From Adenophora triphylla var. japonica (taxonomy: Eukaryota; Streptophyta; Magnoliopsida; Asterales; Campanulaceae), in contig JAFEMH010000168.1 of NCBI GenBank assembly GCA_022495995.1, positions 124,001 to 188,000 on the forward strand: 64,000 bases of DNA. The letters are read 5' to 3'. Shown one piece after another: positions 45,978 through 56,190 of this stretch; the stretch's first letter is position 1, and each line of letters begins with the position of its first letter. Under the pieces are notes generated by a model, which ran no database searches, was not told the DNA's origin, and worked only from the letters and a program-made list of their open reading frames with translations. Position numbers and translations under genes: made by a program.

Positions 45978-46924
45978 CTTGAAACCTGTTTTCAAAAGTG
46001 GGTCAAACTTTCGTGTTTGTTCAACATTCATTTCAGTCATTTGTGTGCGCATTGTGTGTGATATTGTGTATATTTGCATATTAATGCTTTGTAGGGGGGT
46101 TTCCTTTCCTTCCTTCCTTGCCTTATGTTATGTGATGCTGGGACTTGATGTTGGGCTGTGGCATTTGCTTGGAGGCTTGAGCGCCTAATGTCAAACCTTT
46201 CTCCCTAGCGCATCATAGGTGGAGCCACACTTTTAAAGCTTATCCAACGATTGGTTTTGACACAACATTTTCAAAAATATACTAAAATAAATTGCTTCAA
46301 AATTAGTCATAGGCTTTCGTACCTACCCCAAAACCTAGCACGTGTGGGCATGTTGCCAACGCAACATGGTTTCGCGAAAGGACATGTCACTCTCACGACA
46401 TGTTCTAACGAGAGATCATGTCGTTTTGTCAACGTGCGCCGACGAGAGGTCATGCCAGATTTTTCCTTGAATTTCTTGAAGAATACCCGTTATGCTGCCC
46501 AAATTTCCCCAGAAATTGGGATTGCTCGTCCATCCCATAAATGCTTCGATTTTATTTAGGTATCATTGCCTATTATTAATTTTTAATCAGTACATTTGGT
46601 GTGTTTTTGGATGATGTGTCCCTAGGTTCCCCGAGGTTTAGAATGCGAAGATAAAGGTTCCCCCCTTTTCCAACCGTCTCTAGGACTTAAAAGACACTGA
46701 TTTCTACTTGAACATTAATAAGATGTCGCATGAGTCCATCTCCTTTCCCATTCTTCCCTCTCCCATGCCATCTCAAGGTCCTTTCCTATACCACCTTATC
46801 GACTCCTATCCACCTCTGCAGTTACGGCAAGTTGGGTGCGTGCTCTGATTCCCGGTGCTCGTTTGGTTCGCGTCTCTGAGGCGGTTGCAGTTTCGGAAAA
46901 GTTTGCATTTGATTCATTTTAGAG
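45978..46924 (+). other. 5' leader of the gag-only element
   Basis: Non-coding. It contains the inverted repeat CATGTTGC-CAAC-GCAACATG (46349-46368) and related CATGTC and GGTCATGCC blocks to 46460, comparable to the TTGCGCAA and GGTCATGC blocks in the element 1 leader. Confidence 0.65.
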
Positions 46925-48839
46925 ATGTCTAGTGCAGAGAATGGTATGACTACTCAATTTGGGGGTTCGTCTGCCATGGGTCAACAAGGCATGCATGATC
47001 TGTCCATGGAAGAGATGAGGGCTAATATGGAAGCCGCTCTAGTTAGAGAGCATGAGGCTCAGTTACTCGCTCAAGCCGCTAAAGCTAGAGAAGAGGCAAC
47101 ACACTCTAAGTTTGTAGAAGCAATGAGAAGCCGTGGTATTGCTGTGATCCAATGTGCTGATGGTACTAATGAAGAGATTACTGATGCCAACGAGTTTGAT
47201 GTTAAGGCCAGAAATGTCTCCCTTCCTCCCTTTGCTCCAACATCTCATTCAATTCAAATTCCGAGTCATGGTGTGTAGTCAAGCCCTCAAACAAGTTTTG
47301 GTTTAGTTGGAGGACCTCAGTCGATCTTCTATGATTTGACCTCCTCACCAATTTCCAATGCTTCTGCGCCTCTAAACCAATTTGGGTCCCAGTTTCCGAA
47401 CAGTCAGGGCTTGTTATTTCCGGGTTCTCAATATCAGCAAGGTCAGGTTCATGGTCCTCACTTCCAGGGTAACTCCCAGTCTCAGAGTCAGCACCCTTGT
47501 TTCGGAAATCGTCACGGATGGATTTCCGCAGTTTCCTGCTAACCAGCCTCGATCTCAAGGATATATGTCTCAGTCTTTAATGGATTCAGCTTTTGGGTTT
47601 GGCTCATCACTTGTGCGACATCCAGAGTTTGCTCCCTACTTGCCTGCTAGTGCTTCTCTGCAGAATCTGAATTCTCCAACTGGTCGATTTAATTATTTGT
47701 CAGCTCCAGCATCTTTCAGTCTACTACCAGCATCTGGGTCAGCTCAACCGTCTTTCTTCCAATTGGCCAGTTCTGAGCCTTCTTCAACTGCTGCTCCCTC
47801 TATTCCTCAGCTTCCGGGGATGACCCCAGAGGTGATTGCATTGTTAAAACAGATGTACCAGCAGATTGACAAGTTGACCGTAGGATCAAGTAGACTCAAA
47901 GTTGTTGATCCAGGACAAGTAAAACCTATTCCTTATAAGTTCAAGATGCCCAAAATACAATTTGATGGCTCAGCATGCCCGAAAACTCATATTGACACAT
48001 ATGTGATGACCATGGGGGCAATGGGTTGTACACCCGAGTTTATGGCTAAACATTTCCATCTCACTCTCAAGGGTCCTGCCTTGACATGGTTTCTAACTCT
48101 TAAGTTCGAGGCTAGATCTACCTGGATCCAGATCACCGAACTCTTTCTTGATAAGTACCGCGGGAATTTAGAGTGGCGCACGACCAGGGATGATTTGGTT
48201 GGCACCATCCAAAAGAGTGATGAGTCAATCACCGATTTCTACAAGCGCTGGAATGCCAAATTGAATGAGCTGTCTGAGCCAATCCCGCTGCAAGATCAAA
48301 AGGACATTTTTCTATCGTGTGTGAAGCCAACTCTTTGTGAAGCCATAGATACTGGGTGGTATCCCGACTTGAGAGAGATGGTCGGGATGGGAGCCCGCAC
48401 TGAGAACAGACTCTTTAACTTTACATCAAACACCAATGTTGGAAAGGGTGGCGGCTTTTAGTACAGAGTGACAACTCCAGTAGCCCCGAAAACAAAGGAG
48501 TCGTTTATCGACAACAGTGTCAATAATCTCCAGACAAGGGACCAGAATAAGCAGCAGTTTTCGCCCCGTAAGCAGTATCAGTTTGATGATCTCGGAATGA
48601 CAATTGAAGAGGCCTTCAACGGGTTGGTTCGAAAGGGAATGATCAAGCCACTTGATAACTACAACCCCACCAAACCCAATCCGGACTTGGATCATAGCAA
48701 GTATTGCCAATATCACCAGTATCCGGGCCACATCTCTAATGACTGCGTCCCTTTGAAGAAGGCCATTCAAAGACTTGTTGATGATGGAAAGATTGAGAAG
48801 GTCTCTCGCCCCAATATGGTCACCAATCCTCTACCGTGA
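46925..48839 (+). CDS. gag: Tat/Ogre Gag, nearly intact
   Basis: Capsid and nucleocapsid precursor of about 640 codons. It starts MSSAENGMTTQFGGSS with a helical, Glu/Ala-rich N-terminus (MEEMRANMEAALVREHEAQ). One frameshift lies at about 47280-47380 and one in-frame TAG at 48459; otherwise the frame from 47382 to 48839 is the same. The linker is Gln/Ser/Pro-rich. The capsid core runs from YKFKMPKIQFDGSACPKTH (about 47936) through LKGPALTWFLTL to DFYKRWNAKLNEL. The C-terminal zinc-binding module is CQYHQYPGHISNDC, a Cys-His-His-Cys form, followed by LVDDGKIEKV. It is the best preserved Gag here and may have served non-autonomous relatives in trans (inference). Confidence 0.85.
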
Positions 48840-50118
48840 TTCAAAGGGGCTCTCCCATTCGAAGCCGAAGAAGTCAGCCAGTTAGTGCCGTAGGTTCTAG
48901 AGTGTCCTTTATCTTGTTTACGAGTCTGTTAAGTACATGTTATGAGTCTTTCAGTAATAAAAAGTCTTTGTTTCTCTTTTTGCTAGACTTGAGACATCAC
49001 TTGAACACCTACATTACACTTAATTGAAATGATCTTATTCTGCATGATCACTTGTGCTGCTCAATCACTAATGCATTGAAATGTCTAATATTTAAATTAG
49101 TCAAAGTGAGAAAATCAACTGATATCTTTCTCAAATTGGGGCTTACCAACTCCCCATCTCGCATCTCATATGCTCACATCTCTTTCATCATCCTCATCAT
49201 CTCGTTGTTCGATGAATTTGCATGGATCTTTCTCAATTAAGCTTAAGCAAGCAATGAAGCCTTAATCTCGTTTAGGTCATCCGGTAGGGATTGCAGTTGA
49301 AGCCTTTCACCCTAGGGAAGCCATTACCTCACCCTACTAAACAATACCCTTTCATTTAAAGATCGGCGTGTTTTGAAATCCCGTTTAGCCATCATCTTTG
49401 CTCCGTGCTAAGAGAAGTCCAAGCAATGCCAAGAAGTTAGCTTCGAGAATCGGTGGTGCGTAAAATACTCAAGTCATGAAGGAAGGACAAAGATAATCCT
49501 CAAATGCTTCAAGAGGCCTTCCAGGTTATCAAAAGAAGGATTCTAAATCCTCACAATTCAGCAAAAGTCCCCGACTTCTCAAGAAGCTCTCCAATGTTCA
49601 AAAGGAGCCCGAATTCTCACAAGATCACAAAAGTTTTCGATAGCTTGGACTTTCCTCTCACCATTACCTTCAAACCAATCCCAAGCCATCCTCTTGTTCT
49701 TAGAGGACTTTCCCATTTACCATTATCCTGCCTTTAGCCAAAGTCAAAAATTGACCTCTAAAAGACAATCGATTTCCTCGCCTTAGAAATCCCAAACACA
49801 TCCTTGAAAGCCAACCTCTCGTCTTTAGAGGTTCAGTCAGTAAAAATTCCAGCCGACCTCTCGTCCTAAGAGGTCATGATGTTCCAAAATCAACTGATGG
49901 CCGCTCGAAACCCTGAAGCCCAGCTACAGTTCCTACCGGATAGCAATTTCATTCTAAATATCTTCGAGATCTAAATCAACGCTTCATTGCTTGCTTAAAT
50001 TGGAGCCAAATCCATCTCGGCTCAAAAGATCATCAATCAAAGATTGTGCAAATCCAATTAATTTGATACTTCATGTGAGCATATTTCATTTCTCCTCCAC
50101 AAACACTTCCCGTGGATG
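48840..50118 (+). other. 3' non-coding region of the gag-only element
   Basis: No gene. 49320-50118 is similar to 20439-21220. It ends abruptly at GTGGATG, where TGTAGACACC starts; at the corresponding place the other copy continues with GCCTCACTGGGGC. Confidence 0.7.
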
Positions 50119-51187
50119 TGTAGACACCCCATTCTGAACCAATAATTCATGATTACACTACTCTTCGTCTCTCTTTTATGTTTTGATGAAAGCATATCAG
50201 TTTCGTTATGTTTTGTTAAGCTTCTAACTAACCTCGTTAGTTTTGGACCTAACTGACTAACGAAATAACTGAAGAGGACAAAATAGTCAACCGACTAGTT
50301 GTCTCGCATGGGACATACGTGTCTCGCGCGAGACAACCCTCTGCAGGATATGCAGAATCACTCTCTTTCTCCGTTTCAAACTCTTTTCTTGATAACCATC
50401 ATCTAATCCGGTTCTCCAATCATATCTGAGTTCTGAAACCTTCCTAAGGTATTTTACCTCTCCACCTCTACCTCTTAAACCCCTATAAATACTTGATGGC
50501 TTTCAGTATTTTAGAGGTCCCCGATCCACGATCGAAAACACACAACACACACATTTTGTTGGTTTCTCTCCCTGAAAGATTCATACAAAATCATCCTAAA
50601 ATCACCCTAAAATCACTTAAAGTTTGTTTATCAACCTTGTTGATCAACAAACATCAAAACCCGAATCAAGAATTGAGGCGAAGCTCTGTCTGCATCAAGA
50701 TTTGACTCTCTTATTGAGTCGAAACTCTGCCCGAATCAATTCTCGACCGAGAAGACATCTTAGAACCACGTTCTAAACCAAATACTTTCCAAACTCTAGG
50801 TAAATTTCTATACTTTTACTCTCTTCTTCTCAATCTCTCTCTATTGGATTTTAGAGTGGTGTAATCCCATCAAAAGGATTAGCCTAGAGTCCCTTCAATC
50901 CATGGAGGTGATCTCGAAGCATACAATCCGACATTCCTAATCAAGAAATTGATTAGGATTTTCTTGTTCCTTTATTTTATTGTTAAATTAAAAAGATTGA
51001 TAATACTTGATTGGCAAGACCGATCTTCGGATCGGGTGGAATGGATGCTCCTTGACCTACCCATTCCATAACTTAACCCCCGAACCCTCAAATCTCTTTA
51101 AAATCAAAAAGGTTTTTCTTATTTTTGTTCATAAATAAATGATAAGTGGCGACTCAAAAGATGTTAAAAAATTCACGCATCGCTACA
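50119..51187 (+). repeat. LTR, TGTAGACACC family
   Basis: Starts TGTAGACACCCC and ends CGCTACA before the PBS. The perfect 16-bp palindrome TGTCTCGCGCGAGACA (50320-50335) and a decayed copy (about 50299-50316) lie upstream of TATAAATAC (50484). Hairpin CCGATC-TTCG-GATCGG at 51020-51035. Internal PBS-like TGGCGACTCA at 51147-51156. Confidence 0.8.
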
Positions 51188-51188
51188 G

Positions 51189-51206
51189 TGGCGACTCTGC
51201 TGGGGA
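51189..51206 (+). other. Primer-binding site of the third-family Tat element
   Basis: TGGCGACTCTGCTGGGGA, identical to that of element 1. Confidence 0.85.
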
Positions 51207-51788
51207 CAATTAATTAAGAGGGTTAAACTTGCGCACAATTGAGAATTATCAATCTTTTTATTTTTCTGCAAAAAATTTGATTTTTCTGGATTTTTCGGAA
51301 TTTTTCTGTATTATTTTCGTCAAAAAAAAATTACTGTCCGAATGCTTGTTCAGCGCGGGACAAGTTTATACCGCGCGAGACAAAGATACGGCATCAATTT
51401 GAAATCTAACCTTGGCAGTTGACTTGGAAAAGCTTGACTCTGCATAAAAAAAAGGTTAGGTCACACATCAGTTGACTTTTCCTTTCAATTTCAATGTTTG
51501 ACTCCACTAACCAAAAAGAATTCAGTTGACTTTTATTTGAAAAGTTGACTGTTCAAAAAAAAAAACGCAAAAACTTACAGAAAAGTTTTAAAATCCGAAA
51601 AAGTCAAAATAAATTATTGATTCTATTTTGCTTGTAATAACTTTATTTTGCAGGGTAAAATAATTATTAATTACTTAAACTATATACTTGCGTAAGATTG
51701 ATTATTTTAAATTTTATCGGTCATCGGTTGACTCGGGCTTTGTAATAAATTAGTTTATTTATTCTCTCGCTCTCTCTCTCTTTAAGTG

Positions 51789-51850
51789 GAACTACGACGG
51801 CCCGAGTCTTCCTAATTTGGAAGAAACGTAGGCAACCACTTGGTGCGGTC
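51789..51850 (+). other. Two-hairpin element, type 1 (copy c)
   Basis: CTACG...CGTAG around a perfect inner stem TCTTCC-TAATTT-GGAAGA, then ACC-ACTT-GGT and GCGGTC. Its inner stem shares no bases with that of copy b, yet pairs fully. Confidence 0.65.
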
Positions 51851-52470
51851 ACTATCTGTTTTTCTTTTATTTTCAAAAATAAAACTTTCTATTTTACTCT
51901 ATCACCTAGATTCGACTCTCACACACGCGCACTCATACTATAACTGTCATTGCTTTACATACCCTCTATTAACCCGGGACCCACACTAAGGACGGATGAC
52001 GGTAACCACCTAGTCGCCGGTCTCTCCGAAGTTGGATCATCCCACTCCGCGTATTCAATCCATCTAGATTGTCATATCGCAGGGAGCCTAGCCTTCCAGC
52101 TCTGCATCGCCACATATCATGTAGATTGACTTTTAAGACACTCCGTGACCGGTCGGTTTGATCTTGGAGTCCTTGTAATCCCTTGTCAAGATCTTGTTTT
52201 GTGCAATAAATCATGGAAAAGAAATCAATAAAATTTCGCTTCGGAATCGTCCCTTCGGAAATGTCCCTATAATTGTCCCTTCGGATATGCCCCTAAAAAG
52301 AGAAAAAATTCTCACCAAAATTATTACTCAAAACTTGATGTTACTTGAGATTACTTCGATCCCTAGCTTCCTAGGTTTGGTTTTCGAATGTTAGAAACCC
52401 CCAAAATGGATTTTTTCGTCCGACCAAAATTAGGATTAAAATCAGAAAAATGTGACTTCCTTGTGTGAAT

Positions 52471-54687
52471 GTGTGCCCAAAATTTTTGTTTATTGGAATT
52501 CACGCGAGTTTGAAGACATCCGAGTTATTTGAAAAACGGAGTCGCCACGCCATTTTGATTACCTCAAAACTTTGAAAAAAAGGTTTTATGGGTTCGGAGG
52601 TTAAGTTACCCCTTGGGAAGAACGTTTGGCGTTCACCCAAAGTGCCTTGCCGGAGCAAGTCTCCCTAGATTTCATTAATCGTGTTTGCTTGCGTGCTTTC
52701 TTTGTGTGCATGTGTTTGAAAATAAGGAGGGAATGTCCCAAGTCGTCTTCCGGACGTACAAACCATTTGTTGGTTGTCGCTCGGGATTCCTTGGAATTTA
52801 TGTATTAGGGATTATGATCCCGTCCTCATCTTATGACTTATGATCAACGCATTTAAACCTCGGGACCCTCGGGACTTGCGTGATCGAGAGAATGTCTCTC
52901 TTGGTGGTCAAAGATGAGGTTCTTTAGGAAGGAATGTCCTTAGCCCATCAATCCTACGCTTTAAGACGGTCGAGCTCGTTGAGAGGCTTCATAGTCATTC
53001 TTAAGCGATAATCGGAGATTTAGGGTTCAAGGTTATCCTTGTCCTAAAGAAGTCACGAACCTTTAATGGAAGGAACGATGCAAAGATGAGAACTTTTACA
53101 CCGGTCCGTTCCAAGGTTGGGGAAAGGAGGAATGCATGATAAAAAAATGACTCTTTAATGAAAAGATGACATTTTTGTATGTAAAGCATGTCTTTTGGTT
53201 GCAAGGGATTCTTTTATACAAAGAAAAGATTCTTATGCAAAGAATGCATTTTTGCGTTGGAAAATAGCATTTAATGCACAAATGATGCATGAAAATGGCA
53301 AAGAATGGTTTTTTTAATGCGAAGTATGCATTTTGAGTATGAAAATGGGTTTTTGGGTGCAAAGAGTACATCTTTAATGTAAAAAGGGATTTAAAATGTA
53401 AAAAGGATGATTTTTATGCATGAAAATGAGATTTAAGTGCAAAGGATGCATCTTTATGTATGAAAATGGTATTTTAATAAAAAGATGACACATTATGTAC
53501 ATAGATGTTACCTAAAATGCGAGATAGACATCGATTATAGCATTATGGGGGTTAACATCGATTGCGCTTGAAACCGTGAAGTTTCGCAACCGGCTACTTA
53601 TGTCGCGTGACATAGGCCGCCTATGTCGCGTGACATAACTAGCCATTTTGCAGAGCTTCAAAGCAAATGAGATCTACAGAGGTAACAAGGCCTTAAAATA
53701 GCCAAGTTACTTCACCAATAGATCCTGTGGAGCATGTTTATCACTAATGAACACTTCAAGAGGGTGTGGATATGAGGGATCCACACTCATCTTGAGTGTT
53801 CATGCAAAACCAAGCCAAAACGGGGATTTTATATGAAATGTAATGAAATGAAATGTGGATATGGGTAATATGACATAAAGTATGCAACTTTAATCGAATA
53901 CTACATTATGAAGGCATTTAGCATGGAGATTTCACATTTGAATGAAAATAGAGAGTGGAAAAGGGGTAGAAACTCGTTACCCTCGAAGATCCACAACTCC
54001 TATATCAAGTTAGATATAGGAGCCTTCTAGCGTCCTCTTCCGGAGTTGGTGTCCAGCCTTGGATCCTTGGGAACTCCTTGATTTCTTGATGTATGTGAGA
54101 AGTGTGTGTGTGGAAAGTGTGTGTAGAATTGATTTAGGAGGATTGGGGTGATTTGGAGGGTATGTGAGGAAGGAGGAGGCTTACGGGCGTGTTTCCTATG
54201 TAGGGGACCGAGGGGTGGAGGAGGTGTGTTTAAAATGAGAGGTGAAGGCCTCTATTTATAGGTCGCTCGCATGGGCTTGTTATGTCGCACGACATAACAA
54301 GCCATGACTGTATTCCTTCTAGAAACATGCAAGGTGGCATGGTTCTAGAACTCTTCGGCCGGTTATGTCGCACGACATAAGTGGCCGCCCTGATTCTTCT
54401 AGAAACATGCAAGGTGGCGTGTTTCTAGAAGGTCTTTCTGGCCGGTTATGTCGCACGACATAAGTAGCCGCTGAACTCTTCTAGAAATGTGCAAGGTGGG
54501 AGCCTTCTAGAAGGGTTTTGGGATTAAGAAAACGTGTTTCTTAATCACCAAGCATTCCCTTCAGCCCTTAAAAGGCTTGAAACAGTTCCGAATTGTTCCT
54601 AACTTTAGGAAAATCCGGGAATTACCGAAAAATTGCCGGAATTACCGAAAATTAACCTGAAGGCATGAGCCGATTTGGGTACTTACG
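52471..54687 (-). repeat. 3' LTR of the minus-strand Tat element
   Basis: The minus strand starts CGTAAGTACCCAAATC (TG changed to CG) after the PPT. Three palindromes lie upstream of the TATA box (CTATTTATA on plus, 54252-54260): 54446-54463, 54363-54380 and 54274-54303. The last has 14-bp perfect arms GGCTTGTTATGTCG around CA. Two more, TATGTCGCGTGACATA at 53599-53614 and 53622-53637, lie downstream. An irregular repeat tract with AATGCATTTTT and ATGAAAATG occupies 53140-53520. Hairpin CTTGC-TCCG-GCAAG at 52646-52659 and PBS-like site at 52538-52547. The inner end is approximate. Confidence 0.78.
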
Positions 54688-54699
54688 TAAGCCCTCGGC
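54688..54699 (-). other. Polypurine tract of the minus-strand Tat element
   Basis: On the minus strand GCCGAGGGCTTA, a slightly changed form of the CCGAGGGGCTTC tract, directly before the LTR. Confidence 0.6.
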
Positions 54700-54790
54700 A
54701 ACGTCACTTGCAGTGGCGAGTGGGGTTGTCGATAGAAAAGGATCCAATCGGCGAATGTCGAGATGGATTGGGTGACCAAGGTGGTCGAGT

Positions 54791-54853
54791 GGCTGGACCT
54801 TTCATGAAAGGCTACCTACGTATCCCGGAGGAATCAAGCCAGGCCGTAGTTCA
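54791..54853 (-). other. Two-hairpin element, type 2 (copy i)
   Basis: On minus: CTACG...CGTAG with inner TTCC-loop-GGGA, then the perfect palindrome CCTTTCATGAAAGG and TCCAGCC. About 90 bp upstream of the PPT. Confidence 0.6.
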
Positions 54854-54895
54854 AGCATCACTAGATAGTTAGGAACGATGTCTAGGATCCTTGGG

Positions 54896-55046
54896 ATTTT
54901 GACAATTAATGGAGGATGTCACCGATTGACAATTACCGGAGGATGTCACCTAATTTTGACAATTACCGGAGGTCAAGTCACCTAATTTTGACAATTACCG
55001 GAGGCCGTCACCTAATTTTGACAATTACCGGAGGCCGTCACCTAAA
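54896..55046. repeat. About 39-bp tandem array
   Basis: Five units of ATTTTGACAATTACCGGAGG plus CCGTCACCTA. A single diverged unit occurs near 59393-59415. Confidence 0.85.
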
Positions 55047-55137
55047 AATTATTTCCTTTTAACAGAAGCTAAAGCTTACGGCGCTATCTCTTTATGACGG
55101 AGATAGAGGTAACTTAAGTTGGGAAACTTGAGCGTAC

Positions 55138-55725
55138 GTCACTATTCGCGGATAGTGGTATCACAAGTTGAAATAATTTGGGCATTCGTCACTATTCGCG
55201 GATAGTGGTTGCACAAATTGAAATAACTTGGGCATTCGTCACTATTCGCGGATAGTGGTTGCACAAATTGAAATAACTTGGGCATTCGTCACTATTCGCG
55301 GATAGTGGTAGCACAATTTGAAATGACTTGGGCATTCGTCACTATTCGCGGATAGTGGTAGCACAATTTGAAATGACTTGGGCATTCGTCACTATTCGCG
55401 GATAGTGGTAGCACAAGTTGAAATAACTTGGGCATTCGTCACTATTCGCGGATAGTGGTAGCACAAGTTGAAAGCTACGCGCATTCACACTATTCGCGGA
55501 TAGTGGTAGCACAATTTGAAATGACTTGGGCATTCGTCACTATTCGCGGATAGTGGTAGCACAAGTTGAAATGACTTGGGCATTCGTCACTATTCGCGGA
55601 TAGTGGTAGCACAAGTTGAAATAACTTGGGCATTCGTCACTATTCGCGGATAGTGGTTGCACAAATTGAAATAACTTGGGCATTCGTCACTATTCGCGGA
55701 TAGTGGTTGCACAAATTGAAATAAA
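55138..55725. repeat. 50-bp tandem array with a hairpin in each unit
   Basis: Twelve units at almost exactly 50-bp spacing. Each holds CACTATTCGCGGATAGTG, which as RNA folds into a continuous nine-pair stem with one U-G pair, then GCACAAATTGAAAT and ACTTGGGCATTCGT. A related stem, CTATCTC...GAGATAG, precedes the array at 55084-55106. There are no variable spacers, so it is not a CRISPR. Confidence 0.92.
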
Positions 55726-56190
55726 GAAGTAAGAAGGACTCAATGATTTTTTTGTAAAGAAAGTAGGACGTATCCTGATAATTTTTGTAAAAGAAGTGAA
55801 TTAAAAATGCCAAAGGCAAATAAAATGAGCCACGAGGGGGTAAATTTGTAAAATAAGCCTCGGGAGGCACTGGAGGGGAAAATTTAATTGAAAATGTTTG
55901 AAAAATGCCAGGGCACAAAGGGTAAAACAAATTCTACAGGGACAAAATTGTAAAATGAAGCCTTCAAGGGCAAAATTGTAAAAACAAGCCATAGAGGCCT
56001 ATTATGTCGCGCGACATAAGAGGCCCATTTGACAGATTCATTAAAATACGCACAGTCGCCATTTGAAAATCAATTGAGCTTGAAATTGAGAGGGAGGCGA
56101 CAGTGAGAAAAGAGAGAGCGACATCAGAGAGGGAAACTCGAGGGATATTGAGTGAAATCAAACACTTCTTTAGTCCGATTCCATTGAGGA
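55726..56190 (+). promoter_or_regulatory. Upstream region of B2 with a perfect family palindrome
   Basis: TTATGTCGCGCGACATAA at 56002-56019 is an uninterrupted 18-bp palindrome 171 bp upstream of the B2 ATG. It is the same motif as in the LTR of this element. The rest is AT-rich without ORFs of note. Confidence 0.65.

Larger units (their letters stand above)
44290..50118 (+). mobile_element. Gag-only Tat/Ogre element (non-autonomous)
   Basis: The order is LTR (44290-45958), PBS, leader, gag, then directly a 3' non-coding region without any pol. It is cut at 50118 by the start of another LTR. The 3' part is homologous to 20439-21220. The stretch right after gag (48840-49080), with AGTAATAAAAAGTC, is shared with the gag-bearing minus-strand element at 61550-61800. 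This suggests a family of gag-only derivatives rather than one chance deletion. Confidence 0.75.
50119..52470 (+). mobile_element. 5' end of a Tat element of a third LTR family
   Basis: LTR (50119-51187), PBS and leader sequence, then truncation. No gag is present. The leader has a type 1 two-hairpin element at 51789 and TGTCCCTTCGGA minirepeats at 52240-52300. It inserts into the 3' region of the gag-only element. Confidence 0.65.

Noticed and set aside
50119..51187. Third-family LTR considered as a solo LTR
   Set aside because: A correct PBS follows it at 51189, so it is the 5' LTR of a truncated element; no second LTR copy was found.
53001..53371. Two His/Phe/Lys-rich minus-strand ORFs in the LTR
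   Set aside because: They fall in an irregular short-repeat tract with ATGCATTTTT and ATGAAAATG, with no motif.
55138..55725. Regular 50-bp repeats that might be taken for a CRISPR array
   Set aside because: Units are contiguous with no unique spacers, the setting is a plant retrotransposon, and no cas-like gene is present.
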